DNA of 64,000 nucleotides from Fenollaria sporofastidiosus. Its GTDB lineage: Bacteria; Bacillota; Clostridia; Tissierellales; Peptoniphilaceae. Location of the stretch: positions 1,488,001 through 1,552,000 of the forward strand of contig NZ_OW968186.1 in the NCBI RefSeq assembly GCF_943169635.2. Reading direction: 5' to 3'. Shown piece by piece: positions 1 through 6,623 of this stretch. The position numbers and the translations under genes are program-made. Below the pieces are notes generated by a model. That model was not told the origin of the DNA. It searched no databases and was given only the letters and a program-made list of their open reading frames with translations. Within the stretch, counting starts at the first letter, position 1. Every line of letters starts with the position of its first letter.

Positions 1-404
1 TTACCAACACCTGTATCTAGGAAAAGTTCTCTAACGTCCTTCATCCTAGCTTTTTTGTTATTAATCAAAAATTCGCTCTCACCTGAGCGGTACATACGTC
101 TTGTTACCTCTACCTCTTGGTACTCAACAGGTAGAGAATTATCATCATTTGAAAATATTATGCTTACTTGAGCGTAGCCAAGTGCTTTTTTCTCTTCAGT
201 CCCTTGGAAGATAACGTCACTTGACTTGTTTGCTCTAAGTGATTTATTGCTTTGCTCTCCTAGAACCCATCTAACAGCATCAGATATGTTGCTCTTGCCG
301 CTACCATTAGGTCCAACAACAGTTGTAACTCCAGGGGTAAAGACTATTTCAGTTTTATTTGCAAAGGATTTAAAACCCTTCAATATTAATTTATTTAAAC
401 GCAA
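1..404 (-). CDS. smc: Chromosome segregation ATPase SMC, N-terminal part (cut by window edge)
   Basis: Only the first 134 codons are present. They encode the ATP-binding head of SMC, the condensin ATPase that compacts and helps segregate the chromosome. The start reads MRLNKLILKGFKSFANKTEI, the usual SMC opening, and the Walker A motif GPNGSGKS lies at residues 31-38. I take TTG at 404 as start: it is preceded by an in-frame stop and by a purine-rich AAAAAGG about 9 bases upstream. The gene follows the radical SAM gene by about 20 bases and is probably the distal part of the plsX-acpP-rnc operon. The coiled coils, hinge and C-terminal head are outside the window. Confidence 0.95.
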   Translation of the reverse strand, partial: MRLNKLILKGFKSFANKTEIVFTPGVTTVVGPNGSGKSNISDAVRWVLGEQSNKSLRANKSSDVIFQGTEEKKALGYAQVSIIFSNDDNSLPVEYQEVEVTRRMYRSGESEFLINNKKARMKDVRELFLDTGVG

Positions 405-425
405 AATACTTGCCCTTTTTCGTAT

Positions 426-584
426 TTATTCTTTTATAAGATCCTTAAATGAGTAACTTTGCGGGCTTCCATCGTAAAACATTAGCCTATCGTCCTCATC
501 AAAGATCCCTTTATCTCGTAATTTATTTTATATTTATTTATATTTTCTTTCTATTCGTTTTATTCGAGCCGCTTAAGAAGGAAG
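426..584 (-). pseudogene. Frame-broken 3' end of the radical SAM gene
   Basis: Reading past the TAG at 585-587, the expected C-terminal tail can be pieced together from three frames: VASFLSGSNKTNRK, then ENINKYKIN, then KLRDKGIFDEDDRLMFYDG to a TAA at 426-428. Each join needs one additional base, and each lies in or beside an A run on the coding strand (about 589-593, 548-550 and 524-530). All three breaks therefore have the same sense: one missing A. This is either sequence or assembly error in homopolymers or true decay of the last 50 or so codons. Confidence 0.7.
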
Positions 585-1469
585 CTACTTTTTAGAAGAA
601 ATTATTGTGAAATCATTAGTAATTTTATTTATTTCAATAAATTCTTCTATGATGTCAAGGTAGATAGCCTCATAAGTTAATGAGCGTATCGCTGGGTGAA
701 ATGGCCCTGCAACTACGTCCTTACCTAGCTGTATGTTATCAGTCGTTTGCAGACCTATCCTGATTATCTCAATGTTCTTTGCTTCAAATATAGTGACAAT
801 TCTTTTAAGTGTATGAACCGCCTCATCTACATCTAATGATGTATACGAACCATCTTCAAGTCTGTCAAGTAGTTCAGTATCTTTAATGACAAGTGTCGGA
901 TATATCCTAACAAAATCAGGCTCCAGAGCTGCTATCGCTTCAGCTGTAGCAATATCCATCTCTTCTGTAGACTTATATAGGCCCGCCATCATTTGAAGGC
1001 CAAGGGTAAATCCTTTGTCCTTAATAATTTTAGCGCTGCGAATGGTGTCAGCCGCCTTATGACCTCTCTTTAGTGCATCTAAAACCTCATCATTCATTGA
1101 CTGTGCACCAAGTTCGATGGTTTTCACTCTATACTTTTCAAGCTCGTCAAGAATTTCTTCATTTATAGCGTCCGGCCTTGTCGATATCCTAATGCTATCT
1201 ATGAGGCCTTTATCGATGTATGTATTCGCAAGCTTTAAGTAGCTAAGCATAAGTGGGTAATCAAGTGCAGTAAAGCTACCTCCATAAAAAGCAAGCTCTA
1301 TATCCTGCTTTCCTTCATATAGCGCCAAATACTTTTCTATATCATTTTTTATATTTTCTTCTTTTTGCGCATCGTAGTCCTTAGCGATCTTCTTTTGATT
1401 GCAGAAGATGCAATCATTTGGGCAGCCTAGATGCGGTATAAAAATTGGTATTATATAGTTTTTTTTCAT
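585..1469 (-). CDS. Elp3-like radical SAM protein, C-terminus truncated by frame breaks
   Basis: Radical SAM enzyme of the Elp3/MiaB/NifB-type fold (COG1243-like) without the acetyltransferase domain of true Elp3. The cluster-binding cysteines are C16-x3-C20-x2-C23 (GCPNDCIFCNQ), followed by the SAM-binding AFYGGSFT segment. Members of this family often sit between rnc and smc in clostridia; no reaction is established that I can name. The start ATG overlaps the end of rnc by 4 bases, so the two are co-translated. The open frame stops after 294 residues at a TAG, shorter than its relatives, and the missing C-terminus is still readable downstream in shifted frames (see the adjoining feature). 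The enzyme core is intact. Confidence 0.85.
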   Translation of the reverse strand: MKKNYIIPIFIPHLGCPNDCIFCNQKKIAKDYDAQKEENIKNDIEKYLALYEGKQDIELAFYGGSFTALDYPLMLSYLKLANTYIDKGLIDSIRISTRPDAINEEILDELEKYRVKTIELGAQSMNDEVLDALKRGHKAADTIRSAKIIKDKGFTLGLQMMAGLYKSTEEMDIATAEAIAALEPDFVRIYPTLVIKDTELLDRLEDGSYTSLDVDEAVHTLKRIVTIFEAKNIEIIRIGLQTTDNIQLGKDVVAGPFHPAIRSLTYEAIYLDIIEEFIEINKITNDFTIISSKK

Positions 1470-2179
1470 TTTATCAATTTCATCTCAAGTGCAAGCTCTT
1501 TGGATGCCATTTGCTGAGCGGTCTTTTTATTCTTAGCTCTAGCAATGGCTCTATACCCATCAAGCTCTACAGCGTACTCAAAAATCTTATCATTGTCCGG
1601 ACCATATTCTTTTAATAAAGTATATACTAAGTCTAAACCATGTTTTTGTGCATATTCAATCAAGATATTCTTATAATTCCTAAAATCATTATTCGCATCC
1701 AAAACCATGTGTGCATTCTTTAAATATTTATCTAAAATAAATTTTTCAGCTTCATCAATGCCTGAATCTAAGTAAATAGCTGCTATTAGTGCTTCTAAGT
1801 GATCAGCAAGTATAGACGTTTTATCAATATTGAACCTCAAATTTGCCTCCATATAAATGTAGTCTTCTAAGTGAAGCTCTTTAGCAACAATATTTTGGTA
1901 TGAAGCCTTAGCAAACATAGCTATAAGCTTAGATAAAGTACCTTCATCCTTATTAATATACTTAGCAAATAAATATTTTGCCAAGACATAAGATAATACT
2001 TTGTCACCTAAAAACTCTAGGCTCTGTGCGTTGTATGGCGCAGTTAAGGTCTTAGCTTCCTGTGAACTCTTGTGAACTAAACTTGTGTATAGTAAATTTT
2101 CGTCATTAAAATTATATCCGATAATCGCCTGCAAGCTTTTGAGCTTTTCGCGAGCATCGGATATATCATAAATCTTCAT
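1466..2179 (-). CDS. rnc: Ribonuclease III
   Basis: Endoribonuclease that cuts double-stranded RNA, maturing rRNA precursors and turning over structured mRNAs. The 237-residue protein has the family signature SLEFLGDKVL near residues 53-62, with E55 and D59 as metal ligands, and the second acidic pair D126/E129 in ADHLEALIAAIYLDSG. The glycine usual in GAxYLDxG is alanine here. The C-terminal third is a double-stranded RNA-binding domain beginning near residue 165. Length is typical. It overlaps the acpP stop by one base (TAATG) and the radical SAM start by four, in the conserved plsX-acpP-rnc-smc order. Confidence 0.97.
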   Translation of the reverse strand: MKIYDISDAREKLKSLQAIIGYNFNDENLLYTSLVHKSSQEAKTLTAPYNAQSLEFLGDKVLSYVLAKYLFAKYINKDEGTLSKLIAMFAKASYQNIVAKELHLEDYIYMEANLRFNIDKTSILADHLEALIAAIYLDSGIDEAEKFILDKYLKNAHMVLDANNDFRNYKNILIEYAQKHGLDLVYTLLKEYGPDNDKIFEYAVELDGYRAIARAKNKKTAQQMASKELALEMKLIK

Positions 2180-2405
2180 TATTTTAACGCTTCTTTAGCT
2201 AGTGCTATTGCTTCTCCAACTGTTTTAACGCTTGTAACTCTATCATCATCCAAGCTTACATTTAATTCATCTTCTAGATTCATAATTAGTTCAACTATGG
2301 CGATAGAGTCTGCCTTTAAATCTTCCTTAAAAGTAGTTTCGTCCTTTAAATCTTTAACATCTACCTTAAATTGTTTAGCAATTATCTCTTTAATTTTTCT
2401 TCCAA
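2179..2405 (-). CDS. acpP: Acyl carrier protein with an apparent one-base frame break near the start
   Basis: Carrier of growing acyl chains in type II fatty acid synthesis and donor to PlsX. The reading frame is clear from KEIIAKQFKVDVKDL to the stop and includes the phosphopantetheine serine in KADSIAIVELI. No normal start codon exists in that frame: the expected TTG at 2403-2405, seven bases after AGGAGG, enters a frame that stops after seven codons. One more A in the A5 run at about 2392-2396 would give MEEKIKEIIAKQF, exactly what the family shows. As ACP is essential, sequence error, slippage or an unusual ATT start are all possible. Not in automatic ORF calls because of the break. Confidence 0.85.
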
Positions 2406-2416
2406 GATAGTCCCTC

Positions 2417-3391
2417 CTAGTTTTCTTTTAAATAATCTATAACTTTAGAATTAACAAGGTCAACAGTGTTTCTTATAGCTAAATAAAATGCCTTTTCGTC
2501 ACTGTTGCCGTGCGCCTTAACTATAGCTTTGTTCACTCCTAATACTGGTGATCCGCCATACTTAGTAAGTCCCATAAGAGACATTAAGTCTTTCATAAAT
2601 GACATCTTCATCTCATCAGACGAGAAATATTTTTTATCTTGCATAATAAAATTCTTAACATTGCCTACAAAGACTTTACTCATACCTTCAAGTTCTTTTA
2701 AGATTACGTTGCCAACAAAGCCATCTTGAACAATGATGTCCGCTTCAGTTGTAAGTATCTCATTCGCTTCGATGTTGCCAATGAAATTAAGCTCAGAGTT
2801 TTTAAGAATCTCATGAGCCTTCTTAGTAAGCTCGTTACCCTTCTTAGCTTCAGCTCCGTTAGATACTAAAGCAACCTTTGGATTTTCGATGCCAAGAAGC
2901 TTTTCAACGTACTTTGAGCCAAGTTTTGCAAACTCATAAATAAATTCTGGTTCGCAGTCAACATTTGCACCTGAGTCCAAAAGTAGTGTTGGTCCCTTTA
3001 GTCCTGGTAAGAATGTTGGTATGCTAGCTCTTTTGAAGCCATCTATCCTCTTAACTATAAGCATAGCTGCTGCTAAAAGCGCACCAGTTGATCCAGATGA
3101 TATAAAGGCATCTGCATCATCATGCTCTACTAAGTACTTTGACGCTAGGACTATGGATGCTTTATCCTTCTTTCTTATTGATAAAGCGGCTTCGTCTTCA
3201 TTTGTTATTACATCTTCAGTTTGAACTATCTCATAATTTTTTGCGTCAGAACCAAGAGCCTCTTCAATCTCTTTCCTGTCGCCAAATAAAATAAATTCTA
3301 AAGAGCTATCTTCAGCCTTTGCCTTTTGTACGGCCTTTAACATTGCGACAGGTGCGTTGTCGCCACCTTGTGTATCAATTAATAATTTCAT
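2417..3391 (-). CDS. plsX: Phosphate acyltransferase PlsX
   Basis: Peripheral membrane enzyme that converts acyl-ACP and phosphate to acyl-phosphate, the substrate of PlsY (39.0-39.6 kb in this window); it also meets acyl-phosphate made by FakA/FakB. The 324-residue protein starts MKLLIDTQGGDNAP and contains the conserved SSGSTGALLAAAM and VQDGFVGNV segments. The ATG at 3389-3391 is preferred to an in-frame TTG four codons upstream because GGAGG lies five bases before it. First gene of the leftward acpP-rnc-smc operon, with a promoter at 3419-3447. Its usual upstream partner rpmF is separated from it by about 2.9 kb of decayed DNA. Confidence 0.97.
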   Translation of the reverse strand: MKLLIDTQGGDNAPVAMLKAVQKAKAEDSSLEFILFGDRKEIEEALGSDAKNYEIVQTEDVITNEDEAALSIRKKDKASIVLASKYLVEHDDADAFISSGSTGALLAAAMLIVKRIDGFKRASIPTFLPGLKGPTLLLDSGANVDCEPEFIYEFAKLGSKYVEKLLGIENPKVALVSNGAEAKKGNELTKKAHEILKNSELNFIGNIEANEILTTEADIIVQDGFVGNVILKELEGMSKVFVGNVKNFIMQDKKYFSSDEMKMSFMKDLMSLMGLTKYGGSPVLGVNKAIVKAHGNSDEKAFYLAIRNTVDLVNSKVIDYLKEN

Positions 3392-3418
3392 ACGTGCCTC
3401 CAATCTAAATCACTAAAT

Positions 3419-3447
3419 ATTATACATTATTTTGTCTATTAAATCAA
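3419..3447 (-). promoter_or_regulatory. Sigma-A promoter of the plsX operon
   Basis: On the minus strand TTGATT (3442-3447) and TATAAT (3419-3424) are separated by 17 bases, about 28 bases upstream of the plsX start. A clear housekeeping promoter. It explains how plsX is expressed although its usual read-through from rpmF is interrupted. Confidence 0.8.
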
Positions 3448-3479
3448 GTTTTTATATTATCGCTAATGCACATAGAAAA

Positions 3480-3744
3480 TTAGATATTAATAATAATTGT
3501 CTTTGCCGCTTCTAGTAGGATTTTTATTTCTTGATCTGTTAGTTCTTCTACATTTTCTATAAGTCTTTCTAAGATTGCTCCTCTTGTTATTAGCCTATGA
3601 GTTCTTTCTTTTCTTCTTTTTCTATGTCTTGTTTTAACATCTTCTTTTCTTGATTTTTAGTTGCCTTAGTCTTTCTTCTGTATCATCAATTTTGTCTCTT
3701 ATTATTTCTTTTGACTCTTGTCTTATTTGTTCTAATTTATTCAT
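3480..3744 (-). pseudogene. DUF3847-family mobile-element protein, frameshifted remnant
   Basis: Begins at ATG 3742-3744 after AAAGGAG and reads MNKLEQIRQESKEIIRD, continues in shifted frames as KNQEKKMLKQDIEKEE, then ACT-CAT onward as THRLITRGAILERLIENVEE to a TAA at 3480-3482. This arrangement, a charged coiled-coil start followed by RTHRLxTRGAxLE, is the DUF3847 family commonly found beside relaxase genes in integrative and mobilisable elements. At least two frame changes break it. No relaxase, integrase or attachment site is visible nearby, so it is a fossil rather than a working element. Confidence 0.75.
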
Positions 3745-3778
3745 ATAACTCCTTTCTTGTAATAAAAAGAGTTAACAT

Positions 3779-4207
3779 TTATGCTATCTCTTTAAAAGTT
3801 TCATTATTAAATTTCTTGTCATCTAACAACGCATTAAAATAAATCTTCCAACCTTTTCCAATTTTCATTATTCATTTCTTTTGTGTAGTTTGTATTGTTA
3901 ATATAAAGTCTTGTATCTTTATCTCTAACAAACCCCAATTTATTTTACGCCTTTATGCGTAATCCTTAAAAGCATTGAATTTATTTTCGATTTGCTTATC
4001 AATATTTTCCAGATGACCTTTCTTTACCATATCCTTAAGTTTCCTTGAATTGGTTTTTCTTTTTCACTAATATAATCTGCAAGTTGTTGACTTTTTCATT
4101 GGCATCTTCTATAATCTTTTCATAGCTTTTAAAATAGCCTTTGCTGAATACTGAGCCACTTTTATCTCAATATTTATAGCCTTATTATTAACTTCATCAT
4201 TTACCAT
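3779..4207 (-). pseudogene. PcfB/DUF3801-like conjugation protein, degraded
   Basis: A start with excellent AGGAGG opens MVNDEVNNKAINIEIKVAQY, followed through several frame changes by KAILKAMK, ISEKEKPIQ, DMVKKGHLENIDKQIENKF, INWGFVRDKDTRLYINNTN, and NALLDDKKFNNETFKEIA before TAA at 3779-3781. The N-terminus and the xxGxxWGFVRDK segment recall DUF3801 (PcfB-like) proteins of conjugative elements, and its place next to a DUF3847 remnant supports that. The family assignment is tentative. At least four frame breaks make it non-functional as read. Confidence 0.5.
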
Positions 4208-4274
4208 ATAGGCAACCTCCTTTCCGGGGAAAATAAAAAGCGGCCCAGACTTTTACATCTGAACCTCTAAAATT

Positions 4275-4836
4275 TTAATTTATAGTTTTTATTATTTTAA
4301 TTTTATTACTGTTGTGACGTACTATATAAATTATTTGTCGCAAACTATTTTTGCTATTTAATGCTTTATTGATGGTTTCTTGAATAAGAGGACTACAGCA
4401 TTTACCCAAAGGATTGTTAATTTCGCACTTTGCATTTTCATTGCCCTGTAAGTCTAATAATATCTTTAATATTCTTTGCACCATCATCTAAAACAGCGTT
4501 TATAATTTGTTGCTCTGTAACTTGGTTGCAATAGCATATATTTGGGATTTGCATCCTTTTAAACCATATAGGAACTTTTACATCTTCCTTATAAAAACTC
4601 TTTCATTGTTTAAGTTATAATACACGACATCACAATCTTCATTCATACATAAATAGTAAGTTTCTTCATCTACAACCTTTCCCATAAGGTTTTCTGATAC
4701 CATATGCTTTACAGTTATATTCTTAACCTTTTCTCCTATTTTGTGACATTTGGGGCAATTTGTTTTTCTTCCACTGTACCAGTGGTTTTTGTATTGAACC
4801 TCAGCAAGATTGATTTATCTTATTTTCTTGACTCAC
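4275..4836 (-). pseudogene. CopZ-like zinc/[2Fe-2S] (BFD-domain) protein, frameshifted
   Basis: Starting at GTG 4834-4836 after AGGAGG, the pieces read in order: MSQENKINQS; TNCPKCHKIGEKVKNITVKH; YYLCMNEDCDVVYY; EDVKVPIWFKRMQIP; ICYCNQVTEQQIINAV with GAKNIKDIIRLTG; AKCEINNPLGKCCSP with LIQETINKAL. This is the layout of CopZ-type proteins: an N-terminal zinc site (CPKC plus a later C-x4-C) and a C-terminal BFD-like [2Fe-2S] domain with CxC and CC ligands. At least three single-base shifts separate the pieces, including one missing T near 'VFY' and one near TG-N. Such proteins are often cargo of metal-resistance elements. A 70-residue ORF inside it is only its last piece. Confidence 0.7.
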
Positions 4837-4837
4837 T

Positions 4838-4945
4838 TTATTTCCTCCTGTCTAAATAAATATTATTTCTATAGTTAATCAGGATATCTAATACCTCTTT
4901 CAATGGATCTACAGGTTGCAGCTCTTTTAAGTCTTCTTTATTCAT
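4838..4945 (-). CDS. Small 35-residue ORF of unknown function
   Basis: ATG at 4943-4945 opens a 35-codon frame, beginning MNKEDLKELQPVDPLKEVLD, that ends in RRK at TAA 4838-4840. Its last codons contain the Shine-Dalgarno sequence of the CopZ-like gene, an arrangement typical of translational coupling. I do not recognise the protein. It might be the intact head of a decayed gene or a true small gene of the lost metal cassette. Confidence 0.3.
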   Translation of the reverse strand: MNKEDLKELQPVDPLKEVLDILINYRNNIYLDRRK

Positions 4946-4988
4946 TAATCTATATTATATCATAAATAGGCTGATAAATCAATTTAGC

Positions 4989-5090
4989 CTATTTTATACT
5001 TGTGCTTGCGTTAGTATTTATTGAGATAGTCCTTGTTTTTCCTTGTCCCACTTGGAACTGCTCCAAATCACTTGGACCTAGTAGAAACAT
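4989..5090 (-). pseudogene. Unrecognised 33-codon fragment in the accessory scar
   Basis: A short open frame, MFLLGPSDLEQFQVGQGKTR followed by TISINTNASTSIK, ending at TAG 4989-4991. The peptide looks like part of a real protein (no low complexity, balanced composition), but I cannot name the family and there is no good ribosome-binding site. It lies among other decayed accessory genes. Confidence 0.3.
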
Positions 5091-5117
5091 TTTTGCATTT
5101 TATTTTCTTTCTTATTT

Positions 5118-5157
5118 TGACAAAGAAAAACGACTAAGTTTTAATCTTAATCGTTTT
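5118..5157 (-). terminator. Probable Rho-independent terminator (minus strand)
   Basis: Arms 5127-5138 and 5146-5157 pair at 11 of 12 positions around a 7-base loop, and on the minus strand the hairpin is followed by a T-rich run. It would end transcription of the broken secreted-protein gene (5275-5952). Confidence 0.55.
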
Positions 5158-5274
5158 AAAATATTCTGAAGATATTTTACATCATTTTTATAATAAATTT
5201 AATCAACTGTTTATTAAAGCTGTTAGATATAGAAGGAATAAAGATAGACATATTCCAGACAAAATTGTATAATG

Positions 5275-5952
5275 CTAAGATCTATCTCCATCACTTTTAA
5301 TGGCTTTTATAATAAACATCGGAGTCAGGTATGCTACCACAAGAGCTATGATAATAATTTTATTTCAATTCTTCTGTTTTAGTTAAAGGATTTATAAATT
5401 TTTATTTACTTCTAACTCAAATTCAATACAATTATGTTTATTTAATTCATGACCATGATCTTTTTCTGATTTTTCCTTCCGACTTTGTAGATACTATTTT
5501 TTTCCCTAAATAATTCTAGAAAAGAAAAGCATTTGATTTCATATCTTTAACGTAAATTCCATATTCTCCATCATTCGGAATAGTAAATTTTACATCATCT
5601 TCTGGGTTTTTCTCTTTTTTATAGGAGCACCATAATCATTATAGCCCCAACCAGCTTTAATATCTTCGGCAGGTAAAATACCTACTTCTAAATCTTTTCC
5701 TTTTAAAGACTTTAGCTTAATAACTACGGTATCACCTTTTTCCCATTTCTCTCTACCAAAAATAGCTACACTTCCTTTTAACAAGCGGATTTTAAAATGC
5801 GTAGATCCTTTCGTATCTCTAGATTCTACTAAAAAAGTCTTACTTGAAAAACATTTTTCATTGTTACTTTTTTTCGCAGCCATTACTACATTCAGACTAA
5901 AAACTAATGCAAAAAGCACAAGTGCTATTGAAAGTTTTTTTATATTCTTCAT
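5275..5952 (-). pseudogene. Secreted or membrane-anchored small protein, 3' half broken
   Basis: The open part (5590-5952, 120 residues) has a clear signal peptide (MKNIKKLSIALVLFALVFSL with cleavage near VMA-A) and a small hydrophilic domain with REKWEKGDTVVIKLKSLKG. It stops at MM, but the neighbouring frame continues directly: EKNPEDDVKFTIPNDGEYGI then YVKDMKSNAFLF, then after more shifts LELFREKNSIYKVGR, HGHELNKHNCIEFELEV, and finally a hydrophobic segment IIIIALVVAYLTPMFIIKAI ending SDGDRS at TAG 5275-5277. The whole looks like an exported protein with a C-terminal membrane anchor. The first break is again one missing A, in an A6 run at about 5620. Function unknown; a strong AGGAGG precedes the start. 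Confidence 0.5.
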
Positions 5953-6092
5953 TTCTTACCTCCTCATATAATTTTGTTTATACTTGTCTTTGATATCACT
6001 GCTTTTTTTAAATCTATGTTGCGATAAACCTAAAGGTTTACGGTATTTCTCGATTCTATTATTTATTACTTCATCTTTATTTGTTTAACTAT

Positions 6093-6121
6093 AGTTTAGC
6101 ATAATTTTGTTCAAAATTCAA
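6093..6121 (-). promoter_or_regulatory. Possible promoter for the secreted-protein gene
   Basis: Minus strand TTGAAT (6116-6121) and TAAACT (6093-6098) with 17 bases between, about 140 bases upstream of the start at 5952. Plausible but the -10 is weak. The rest of 5953-6296 is AT-rich with no gene that I can support. Confidence 0.35.
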
Positions 6122-6296
6122 TACTTTTTCATATTTTTGATTACCTTTTCTAGTATATTATCATATAATATCTATGGTAATATTTTTCCATTTTTTCTTA
6201 TTATTCTAAATGTTTCTTTAAATTCTTTAGTCTTTTTTATGTGTCCTACTACAAACCCTTACAAATCATGTTAACATAGTGGAAACACTAACAATA

Positions 6297-6327
6297 AAAA
6301 AACTCAGGCGATTAACCTGAGTATTTT
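6297..6327 (-). terminator. Rho-independent terminator after rpmF
   Basis: ACTCAGG (6302-6308) and CCTGAGT (6316-6322) form a 7-bp stem with a 7-base loop, flanked by A runs and T runs, directly behind the rpmF stop. It would stop leftward transcription from rpmF and may act in both directions. Its presence fits the separation of rpmF from plsX. Confidence 0.85.
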
Positions 6328-6507
6328 TTATTCAACATCTAAAACCTTTTCACCATTGTAGTAACCACAGCTCATGCATACTCTGTGTGGTCTTTTCATT
6401 TCATGACATTGAGGACATTCAACGAATGTTGCTTTTCTTAATGTATAAGATGAAGCTCTTCTTTTGTTACGTCTTTGTTTTGATGTACGTCCTTTAGGTA
6501 CTGCCAT
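6328..6507 (-). CDS. rpmF: Large-subunit ribosomal protein bL32
   Basis: 59-residue ribosomal protein with the standard MAVPKGRTSKQRRNKRRA opening and four zinc-binding cysteines in CPQC and CMSC. The ATG at 6505-6507 follows GGAGG with eight bases between; an in-frame GTG three codons earlier is less likely. In most Firmicutes rpmF is preceded by yceD (DUF177) and followed by plsX; here yceD is absent upstream and plsX lies 2.9 kb further on, beyond the decayed region. It has its own consensus promoter (6572-6600) and terminator (6297-6327). Confidence 0.97.
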   Translation of the reverse strand: MAVPKGRTSKQRRNKRRASSYTLRKATFVECPQCHEMKRPHRVCMSCGYYNGEKVLDVE

Positions 6508-6571
6508 TAAAAACACCTCCTTAACTTACAGTAAATGTATTTCTATACTAATTCACATTTATAACATTACA

Positions 6572-6600
6572 ATTATACTGTTTTTTGTGTCTTTTGTCAA
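6572..6600 (-). promoter_or_regulatory. Perfect consensus sigma-A promoter of rpmF
   Basis: Minus strand TTGACA (6595-6600), 17-base spacer, TATAAT (6572-6577): both hexamers match the consensus exactly. It lies about 65 bases upstream of rpmF, between the ackA stop and rpmF, and fits the high demand for a ribosomal protein. Confidence 0.9.
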
Positions 6601-6623
6601 GACTTTTTCTTTTTTATTTTAAA

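Larger units (their letters stand above)
4946..5274. other. Intergenic stretch of the scar, mostly without genes
   Basis: Very AT-rich. Apart from the 33-codon fragment and a stem-loop at 5127-5157, I see no coding signal on either strand, no RNA gene and no terminal inverted repeat of an insertion sequence. Confidence 0.5.

Noticed and set aside
226..456. Plus-strand ORFs opposite smc, ackA, aspS, priA and others
   Set aside because: All are antisense shadows of strongly supported genes, without ribosome-binding sites or recognisable domains.
585..600. Programmed -1 frameshift at AAA-AAG in the radical SAM gene
   Set aside because: A slippery-looking site is present, but two more breaks follow within 70 bases, there is no obvious stimulatory structure, and the same pattern hits neighbouring pseudogenes. 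Error or decay explains it more simply.
4275..4487. 70-residue ORF as an independent gene
   Set aside because: Its first 30 residues are an out-of-frame reading of the CopZ-like BFD domain and only the part from AKCEINNPLGKCC onward is real; it is the last piece of the frameshifted gene 4275-4836.
5160..5270. Plus-strand peptide FIKAVRYRRNKDRHIPDKIV as a transposase fragment
   Set aside because: Short, without start or ribosome-binding site, and I could not match it to a family; no terminal inverted repeats nearby.
6130..6260. Minus-strand peptide GHIKKTKEFKETFRIIRKNG as a gene fragment
   Set aside because: It runs into a stop soon after, is lysine-rich in AT-rich DNA and has no recognised relatives; not enough to call.
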